A stretch of 5,003 nucleotides of DNA from Chitinophagaceae bacterium (GTDB lineage Bacteria > Bacteroidota > Bacteroidia > Chitinophagales > Chitinophagaceae), in assembly GCA_947452875.1 (NCBI GenBank), contig CANGEZ010000187.1, positions 1-5,003 of the forward strand, read 5' to 3'. The number at the start of each line of letters is the position of its first letter. The stretch's first letter is position 1. The position numbers were made by a program, and so were the translations under genes. The notes under the pieces were generated by a model. That model was not told where the DNA came from. It ran no database searches and saw only the letters and a list, made by a program, of their open reading frames with translations. Of the stretch, positions 1 to 5,003 are shown piece by piece.

Positions 1-66
1 GGCGCCATGTATGATGCCATTGTTGCAAAAATCGATTTCTTAAAAGCTATTGGCAAACTACCTTAA
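1..66 (+). CDS. C-terminal end of a probable TolC-family outer-membrane efflux channel (5' partial)
   Basis: Frame 1 is open from the window edge and ends at TAA 64-66, giving 21 residues that end MYDAIVAKIDFLKAIGKLP. An alternating helix with Y/D-x-A spacing, an 'FLKAIGKL' type ending and an immediate stop is how many TolC/OprM-family proteins finish: the last helix of the periplasmic barrel ends with a leucine/alanine pattern and a G-x-L. Position supports the call, since an adaptor and an RND permease follow directly on the same strand, and channel-adaptor-permease is a common gene order in Bacteroidota. The channel would sit in the outer membrane as a trimer and provide the exit duct of the pump. 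Only the tail is visible, so start, length and signal peptide cannot be judged. The family call rests on 21 residues plus context. Confidence 0.68.
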   Translation, partial: GAMYDAIVAKIDFLKAIGKLP

Positions 67-109
67 TCTATAACCACAAATAATTATACAGCATATTAAA
101 ACTATAAAG

Positions 110-1309
110 ATGAAAAAAGTACATTTTCTTACCGCTTTACTAACCATATCCTTAGCGATTTTTTCCTGCAATGATGCTAAAAAGAATGAAGAATCTTCTG
201 TTGCCGACATTAAAGCAAAACTTGAAAAACTAGAAGCCGATAAAGCAAAGACTGAATCTGAAATCAAATCACTTCAAGAAAAATTAAATGCAGCTTCTGG
301 AGTTACTTCAGATTCTAAAGCTAAATTAATTGCAGTTGCTGCAGTTGGCATTCAGCAATTCAATCACTACATCGACTTACGCGGAAGAGTAGACGCAGAA
401 AATATTTCATACATCACTCCTCGTGGTATGGGTGGACAAGTAAGACAAATATTTGTAAAGGAAGGTGATGCCGTAAAAAAAGGTCAGTTATTATTACGTC
501 TTGATGACGCGATCATGAAACAATCATATGTAGCTGCAAAACAACAATTGGAAGGACTAAAAACACAGTTGGCTTACGCGAAAAACATTTACGAACGTCA
601 AAATAATTTATGGGAAAAAGGTATTGGAACAGAAGTACAATTGATCAGTGCTAAAACAAATGTGGCTACTTTAGAAAACCAGTTGAAATCTGCTGAAGAA
701 CAAGTGAAAGTAGGTGCTGAACAATTAAATACAGCTGAAGTAAGAAGTGATGTTGATGGTATTGCAGAAACGGTGATGATTAAAGTAGGTGAATTGTTTA
801 GCGGTATGGGTCAAATCAAAATTGTAAACACAAGTAGTTTGAAAGTGATTTCAAGTGTTCCTGAAAATTATTTAACCAAAATTCACAAAGGCACTCCAGT
901 TGTAGTTTCAATTCCTGAGGCGAATAAAACTATTAATTCAACTATTTCATTAATTGGCCAAACCATTGAAAACACACAACGTGGTTTTATAGTAGAAGCA
1001 AAAATTCCTGCGGATGGCGTGTTGAAACCTAACCAATCTGTAGTAATGAAAATACTAGATTACACTGCAGCTAAAGCAGTTGTTATTCCTGTTAATACGG
1101 TACAAAGCGATGAGCAAAACAAATATGTTTATGTAATGGAAAAAATGGCTGATGGAAAAGTAATTGCCACCAGAAAAACAATTGTGTTAGGTGAAGTATA
1201 TGGCGATATCGTTGAAATAAAATCAGGACTTACAGGTGGCGAACAATTAATTACATCAGGTTATCAAAATTTGTATGAAGGTCAGCTGGTAACCACTACC
1301 GTTAATTAA
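110..1309 (+). CDS. RND efflux periplasmic adaptor subunit (HlyD/AcrA-type membrane fusion protein), lipoprotein
   Basis: This 399-residue protein would link the inner-membrane permease to the outer-membrane channel. The N-terminus is a lipoprotein signal: basic MKK, a hydrophobic stretch (residues 5-18) and a lipobox ending IFSC with Cys20 as the lipidation site. A short Lys/Glu-rich coiled coil follows (about 32-62). Next come the first half of the lipoyl/barrel-sandwich domain (about 97-132, with the hallmark GGQVRQIFVKEGDAVKKGQ), an alpha-helical hairpin (about 134-210) that should contact the channel, the second lipoyl half (211-241, SDVDGIAETV...VGELF), a beta-barrel domain (about 242-316) and a membrane-proximal domain (about 321-397, VVIPVNTV...GLTGGEQLITSGYQNLYEGQ). 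Length and domain order are normal for the family. The ATG at 110 is chosen because it starts directly at the signal peptide; no Shine-Dalgarno is present, as is usual in Bacteroidota. It lies 43 bases after the channel stop and 44 before the permease, with no terminator between, so one operon is likely. Substrate is not inferable. Confidence 0.95.
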   Translation: MKKVHFLTALLTISLAIFSCNDAKKNEESSVADIKAKLEKLEADKAKTESEIKSLQEKLNAASGVTSDSKAKLIAVAAVGIQQFNHYIDLRGRVDAENISYITPRGMGGQVRQIFVKEGDAVKKGQLLLRLDDAIMKQSYVAAKQQLEGLKTQLAYAKNIYERQNNLWEKGIGTEVQLISAKTNVATLENQLKSAEEQVKVGAEQLNTAEVRSDVDGIAETVMIKVGELFSGMGQIKIVNTSSLKVISSVPENYLTKIHKGTPVVVSIPEANKTINSTISLIGQTIENTQRGFIVEAKIPADGVLKPNQSVVMKILDYTAAKAVVIPVNTVQSDEQNKYVYVMEKMADGKVIATRKTIVLGEVYGDIVEIKSGLTGGEQLITSGYQNLYEGQLVTTTVN

Positions 1310-1353
1310 TTTCTTATTGCTGTTTTAATGGTTAAAAACCAAAATAAATAATT

Positions 1354-4300
1354 ATGAATTTTTCAGAAAAAATAAAAGAAACGTTTAAAGAATTTAAACC
1401 AACCAGCTGGGCTGTAGACAACAGAACTGCAGTGTACATCATTGCCATGCTCATCTCTGCATTTGGTTTGTATAAATTCAATACCATGCCTAAGGAGCAG
1501 TTTCCGGATATTGTTGTACCAACCATTAGTGTAACAACAGTTTACGTGGGCAACTCTCCCAAAGACATTGAAAATCTCGTTACGCGACCGATTGAAAAAC
1601 AATTGAAAGGTATCAGCGGCGCCAAGGTGAAAAAAATTACCAGTACATCTCAAACTGATTATTCGTTAATCATTGTAGAATTTGATACGGATGTAAAAAC
1701 TGAATTGGCTAAGCAAAAAGTAAAAGATGCATTAGATAAAGCGCAATCCGATCTTCCTAATAATCTTACCCAACAACCTAATGTGCAGGAATTCGCTTTC
1801 AGTGAAATGCCGATCATGTTTGTAAATGTGAGTGGTGATTATGATGGTGTAAAATTGAAACAGTTTGCTGATAAGTTACAAGACAAATTTGAAGAACTGC
1901 CTGAAATTACCAGAGCTGAAATTGTGGGTGCTCCGGAAAGAGAAATACAAGTAAATGTTGATCCTTACAAAATGCAAGCAGCACGTGTAAGTTTCATGGA
2001 TATTGAAAATGCCATTTCTCGCGAAAATAACGATATCACTGGCGGCTTGATTGAAGTGGGTGATATGAAAAGAACGCTAAAAGTAAAAGGACAGTTCAAT
2101 AGCGTACTCGACTTACAAGACATTGTTGTAAGAAGTAGCGCACAAGGTGCAACCGTTTATTTAAGAGATATTGCTGAACTAAAAGACACCATCAAACAAA
2201 AAGAAAGTTATGCTCGTTTGGATGGCAAAAATGTAGTAACCATCAACATTGTAAAACGTGCCGGAGAAAATCTAATCAGCGCAGCAGGTAAAGTAAAAGA
2301 TATCGTTGCCAAAATGAAGGAGTCGAAAGAATTGCCACCAAGTTTGAAAGTGGTGATTACCGGTGATCAAAGTGTAGCTACCGAAACATCTTTCAATGAC
2401 TTGGTAAATACGATCATCATTGGGTTTGTGTTGGTGTTGTTGATATTGATGTTCTTCATGGGAGTTACCAATGCATTCTTCGTAGCATTAAGTGTACCGC
2501 TGAGTGTATTCGTTGCCTTTATGTTCTTGCCGATTGCAGATGGCATTGTTGGAACAACAGTTACTTTAAATTTCATTGTACTGTTTGCGTTATTGTTTGG
2601 TTTGGGAATCATTGTTGATGATGCCATTGTGGTTATTGAAAACACCCATCGTATCTACAACAACGGAAAAGTTAAAATCATAAAAAGCGCCAAAGAAGCT
2701 GCAGGAGAGGTTTTCATTCCGGTGATGGCAGGTACCGCAACAACATTGGCTCCTTTCTTCCCTTTGCTTTTCTGGAAAGGCATTATCGGTAAGTTTATGA
2801 TTTACTTGCCTACAATGTTGATCCTAACTTTAGCTGCTTCTTTAATCGTTGCCTTCATCTTCAACCCAGTATTTGCAGTTAGTTTCATGAAACCTGAAGG
2901 AAAAGAATTTGAAGAAGAGAAAAAATTATTATTTAAAAAATGGTGGTTCTGGACAGCTATCATCTCAGGTATCATCTTACATCTTTTAGGGTCTCATGGT
3001 TTTGCCAACTTCTTATTGTTTATGATGTTGCTCGCCATAATGAACAGATATATTTTCAGAGATATCATTCATAGTTTTCAAACAAAAGTATTGCCTGGCT
3101 TGATGAATCGTTATGAAACATTATTGCGTTGGGTGTTGAAAGGCAAAAGACCGGTATGGGCTGTGGTGAGTTTGTTTTTACTATTTCCACTTTCTATTGT
3201 TTTATTGATGGCAAGAGGTAATAAAGCAACCTTCTTCCCCAGCGGTGATCCTAAGTTTATTTATGTGTATTTGAAAATGCCTCCCGGAACTAGTGTAACC
3301 GCAACCGATAGTATCACTCATATTTTAGAACAGCGTGTTTTCAAAGTATTGGATAAAGACAAGCCAGGTGAAGAAGGAAGTATCGTAGAAAGTGTGATTG
3401 CCAATGTGGCTAATAGTGCCAACAATCCGAGAAGCAACAACAGAAGTGTGCAACCTAATTTAGGTCGTATTCAAGTTTCATTTGTTGAATTTGAAAAACG
3501 CAATGGGAAAAAATCAAAACCATATTTAGATGCCATCAGAGCACAAATGAAAGGTATTCCGGGTGCTAGCATTGAAGTCACTCAAGAAGATGCCGGCCCT
3601 CCAACTGATCCTCCGGTGAACATTGAAATCGTTGGTGATAAATTTGAAGAAATTGCCGCAGTGGCAACTCAATTGAATAATTATCTCGACACCAATCGTG
3701 TAGATGGCGTTGAAGGTATCAAGCCTGATGTGGATTTAAACAGTCCTGAAATTACGATTAAGGTTGACCGTGAAAAAGCCATGATGGAAGGATTAAGCAC
3801 AGGTCAAATCGGAATGGAAATTCGTACGGCTGTATTTGGAAAAGAAGTGAGTAAATTAAAAGACGGTGAAGACGAATATAAAATTCAATTGCGTTATACA
3901 GATTTGTTGCGTAACAATATCGCCGACCTGATGAACATGCGCATCACCTTCATGGACATGAATACGATGCGAATTAAATCTGTACCTGTAAGTGCGATTG
4001 CCTCTATAGATTACACAAATACTTCAGGTGCAGTTGCCCGTAAAAATGTAAAACGTACGATTCAATTGCAATCGAATGTTTTGGATCCATCGATGACAGC
4101 GAAAGTCAATAAAGAACTCGCTACTAAAATTGAAAGATTCAAAACTTTAGTTCCGATACCTGCTGATGTTACTATCAGACAAACCGGTCAAGGTGAGCAA
4201 GAAGCTGAAACAAACAGCTTCTTAGGAATGGCGTTATTGATTGCATTGGGATTGATCTTCCTGATTCTTGTGTTGCAATTCAACTCGTTAAGTAAACCAT

Positions 4301-4902
4301 TTATTGTATTGACGGAGATTTTCTTCTCTATCATTGGTGTGTTCTTGGGTTATGCAATCACAGGTATGACCATTGCCAGTATCATGTTGGGTGTGGGTAT
4401 AATTGGGCTTGCTGGAATCGTAATTAAAAATGGTATTCTATTGATTGAATTTACAGATGAGTTGCGCGGAAGGGGTATGCGTACCCGTGAGGCGGCTATC
4501 ATGGCTGGAAAAATTCGTATCATTCCGGTGATGCTTACTGCCGTTGCTACAATCTTAGGTTTATTACCACTGGCAGTTGGTTTCAATATCAATTTCGTTT
4601 CGTTCTTCCAACATTTGAATCCGCATATTTTCTTTGGTGGTGATAGCGTTGTGTTCTGGGGACCATTAAGCTGGACGATTATCTTCGGTTTGATTTTCGC
4701 ATTCTTCTTAACGTTGATCATGGTACCAAGTATGTATGTGATTTCTGAAAGATTGAGAAGACCAATGGAACAATTCTATGGCACTAAATATGTCGCGTTG
4801 TTTGGTTTCACCGGACCGTTATTCTTCATCTTCGTGTTGATCATGTATGTGGGAAGAAGATTGCAGGGGAAGAGGGTGTGGAATGGGAAGTTAAGATCCT
4901 AA
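1354..4902 (+). CDS. RND efflux transporter permease subunit (AcrB/HAE1-like), proton-driven
   Basis: This 1182-residue inner-membrane pump would act as a trimer, exporting substrate from the periplasm or membrane in exchange for protons, with the adaptor encoded just upstream. The duplicated RND plan is clear: TM1 (about 25-42), a large periplasmic loop (about 44-345, starting FPDIVVPTISVTTVYVGNSP), TM2-TM6 (about 350-512), TM7 (about 600-620), a second large periplasmic loop (about 622-953), and TM8-TM12 (about 955-1130). By alignment with E. coli AcrB from memory, the proton-relay residues D407, D408, K940, R971 and T978 correspond to D422-D423 (IIVDDAIVVIEN), K1025 (VIKNGILLIEF), R1055 and T1062, all present. 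Differences from AcrB (about 1050 residues) are two extra hydrophobic segments between TM6 and TM7 (about 530-568), an Asn/Ser-rich stretch where the AcrB switch loop lies (687-702), an aromatic TM11-TM12 loop (1077-1104) and a thirteenth canonical-plus segment at the C-terminus (about 1146-1167). The ATG at 1354 keeps the cytoplasmic lead and TM1; the next Met codon (1447) would cut TM1. The frame is intact. Substrate is unknown; drugs, dyes, bile salts or solvents are family possibilities only. Confidence 0.96.
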   Translation: MNFSEKIKETFKEFKPTSWAVDNRTAVYIIAMLISAFGLYKFNTMPKEQFPDIVVPTISVTTVYVGNSPKDIENLVTRPIEKQLKGISGAKVKKITSTSQTDYSLIIVEFDTDVKTELAKQKVKDALDKAQSDLPNNLTQQPNVQEFAFSEMPIMFVNVSGDYDGVKLKQFADKLQDKFEELPEITRAEIVGAPEREIQVNVDPYKMQAARVSFMDIENAISRENNDITGGLIEVGDMKRTLKVKGQFNSVLDLQDIVVRSSAQGATVYLRDIAELKDTIKQKESYARLDGKNVVTINIVKRAGENLISAAGKVKDIVAKMKESKELPPSLKVVITGDQSVATETSFNDLVNTIIIGFVLVLLILMFFMGVTNAFFVALSVPLSVFVAFMFLPIADGIVGTTVTLNFIVLFALLFGLGIIVDDAIVVIENTHRIYNNGKVKIIKSAKEAAGEVFIPVMAGTATTLAPFFPLLFWKGIIGKFMIYLPTMLILTLAASLIVAFIFNPVFAVSFMKPEGKEFEEEKKLLFKKWWFWTAIISGIILHLLGSHGFANFLLFMMLLAIMNRYIFRDIIHSFQTKVLPGLMNRYETLLRWVLKGKRPVWAVVSLFLLFPLSIVLLMARGNKATFFPSGDPKFIYVYLKMPPGTSVTATDSITHILEQRVFKVLDKDKPGEEGSIVESVIANVANSANNPRSNNRSVQPNLGRIQVSFVEFEKRNGKKSKPYLDAIRAQMKGIPGASIEVTQEDAGPPTDPPVNIEIVGDKFEEIAAVATQLNNYLDTNRVDGVEGIKPDVDLNSPEITIKVDREKAMMEGLSTGQIGMEIRTAVFGKEVSKLKDGEDEYKIQLRYTDLLRNNIADLMNMRITFMDMNTMRIKSVPVSAIASIDYTNTSGAVARKNVKRTIQLQSNVLDPSMTAKVNKELATKIERFKTLVPIPADVTIRQTGQGEQEAETNSFLGMALLIALGLIFLILVLQFNSLSKPFIVLTEIFFSIIGVFLGYAITGMTIASIMLGVGIIGLAGIVIKNGILLIEFTDELRGRGMRTREAAIMAGKIRIIPVMLTAVATILGLLPLAVGFNINFVSFFQHLNPHIFFGGDSVVFWGPLSWTIIFGLIFAFFLTLIMVPSMYVISERLRRPMEQFYGTKYVALFGFTGPLFFIFVLIMYVGRRLQGKRVWNGKLRS

Positions 4903-4925
4903 TTTGGTGATTTGATAATTTGAAA
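4902..4925 (+). repeat. Three tandem 8-base ATTTG-led units after the permease stop
   Basis: Three consecutive octamers start with ATTTG: ATTTGGTG (4902-4909), ATTTGATA (4910-4917) and ATTTGAAA (4918-4925). The next eight bases, ATGATTGA, look like a more decayed unit. The first unit begins on the last base of the permease stop codon. The function is unknown. Similar ATTTGAAAATTTG-like strings are familiar to me from Bacteroidota intergenic DNA, but that is recollection, and three units could be chance in AT-rich DNA. Confidence 0.5.
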
Positions 4926-4932
4926 ATGATTG

Positions 4933-4962
4933 ACGCCTCTGAGATTTCGGGGGCGTTTTTTT
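4933..4962 (+). terminator. Rho-independent terminator of the efflux operon
   Basis: A 10-base-pair stem is formed by ACGCCTCTGA (4933-4942) and TTTCGGGGGCGT read from 4947 to 4956. The loop is GATT (4943-4946), and two of the pairs are T-G wobbles. A run of seven T follows (4956-4962, its first T closing the stem), then GTTT. The hairpin starts 30 bases after the permease stop and points in the operon's direction. The A-rich bases before the left arm are broken up, so it is probably efficient only on the + strand. It marks the 3' end of the channel-adaptor-permease transcript. Confidence 0.88.
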
Positions 4963-4964
4963 GT

Positions 4965-5003
4965 TTACCGCAGAGAAGGGAGAATGGTGAGGTTACGCAG
5001 AGA
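4965..5003. repeat. Start of a CGCAGAG-type intergenic repeat, cut by the window edge
   Basis: Two near-identical blocks sit just after the terminator: TTACCGCAGAGA (4965-4976) and TTACGCAGAGA (4993-5003), differing by one extra C. They are separated by the purine-rich bases 4977-4992 (AGGGAGAATGGTGAGG), which could contain a decayed copy. The second block touches the window end, so the true number of units is unknown. No coding frame or known mobile-element end is visible. Repeats built on CGCAGAG are, from memory, scattered through intergenic regions of several environmental bacteria; their function is not established to my knowledge. Confidence 0.5.

Noticed and set aside
67..109. Internal promoter before the adaptor
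   Set aside because: The Bacteroidota pattern (TTTG-like -33 with TAnnTTTG -7) is not present here nor in 1310-1353; the spacer is merely AT-rich.
1329..1341. Small inverted repeat TGGTT-AAA-AACCA in the spacer before the permease, as a terminator or attenuator
   Set aside because: The stem is only 5 base pairs, AT-rich, and followed by A-rich DNA instead of a T run; it would not be expected to stop transcription.
2617..4428. Degenerate or inactive RND pump
   Set aside because: D422, D423 and K1025 are all present in their usual motifs, R1055 and T1062 align with AcrB R971 and T978, and the frame is uninterrupted. The only nearby change seen is Ile1057 where AcrB has R973, which is not one of the relay residues I know.
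4350..4721. Minus-strand open frame opposite the permease TM9-TM12 region
   Set aside because: The complementary frame is low-complexity (Ile/Pro/Lys/Asn-rich), has no recognisable domain, and lies fully inside a well-supported permease gene. The same holds for shorter minus-strand frames at 58-267, 1332-1526, 1363-1653 and 2367-2645.
1354..4902. Heavy-metal (CusA-type) RND permease
   Set aside because: The overall motifs (FPDIVVPTISVTTVYVGNSP, IIVDDAIVVIEN, IKNGILLIEF) fit the HAE1 drug-type branch better, and no Met-cluster metal pathway or metal-binding adaptor extension is evident; this is a by-eye judgement.
4903..4922. TTTG boxes after the permease as a promoter for a downstream gene
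   Set aside because: The TTTG copies are spaced 8 and 16 bases, not about 20 or more as needed between -33 and -7 elements, and the terminator lies directly in front of any such transcript.
4965..5003. Possible CRISPR array start
   Set aside because: The blocks are only 11-12 bases, imperfect, with a 16-base gap; there is no repeat of typical CRISPR length, only two copies are visible and there are no cas genes in the window.

Overview
The window carries most of one transport operon on the + strand: the last codons of a probable TolC-family outer-membrane channel (1-66), a complete RND periplasmic adaptor (membrane fusion protein) lipoprotein (110-1309), and a complete RND-superfamily inner-membrane permease of the AcrB/HAE1 type (1354-4902). 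A rho-independent terminator follows at 4933-4962. Together these would form a tripartite, proton-driven efflux pump spanning both membranes of a Gram-negative cell.

The organism is most likely a member of Bacteroidota, possibly near Chitinophagaceae; the family placement is a weak guess. The reasons are the AT-rich coding sequence, the lack of Shine-Dalgarno motifs before either complete gene (A/T-rich leaders instead), the channel-adaptor-permease gene order, an adaptor with a lipobox followed by a short coiled coil, and a permease with lineage-style insertions. The insertions are an extra hydrophobic pair in the central cytoplasmic loop, an aromatic-rich TM11-TM12 loop and an extra C-terminal hydrophobic segment.

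Layout: 1-66 is the channel C-terminus; 67-109 is a short AT-rich spacer; 110-1309 is the adaptor; 1310-1353 is a 44-base spacer; 1354-4902 is the permease; 4902-4925 holds three 8-base ATTTG-led units; 4933-4962 is the terminator; 4965-5003 is the start of a CGCAGAG-type repeat that runs off the window. Neither spacer contains a terminator or a recognisable Bacteroidota promoter, so the three genes are probably co-transcribed from a promoter upstream of the window.

I see no new kind of biological system here. The operon is a conventional RND pump with all the expected proton-relay residues. The points worth a second look are structural peculiarities of the permease and adaptor and two small repeat families after the operon. 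The substrate cannot be read from the sequence.
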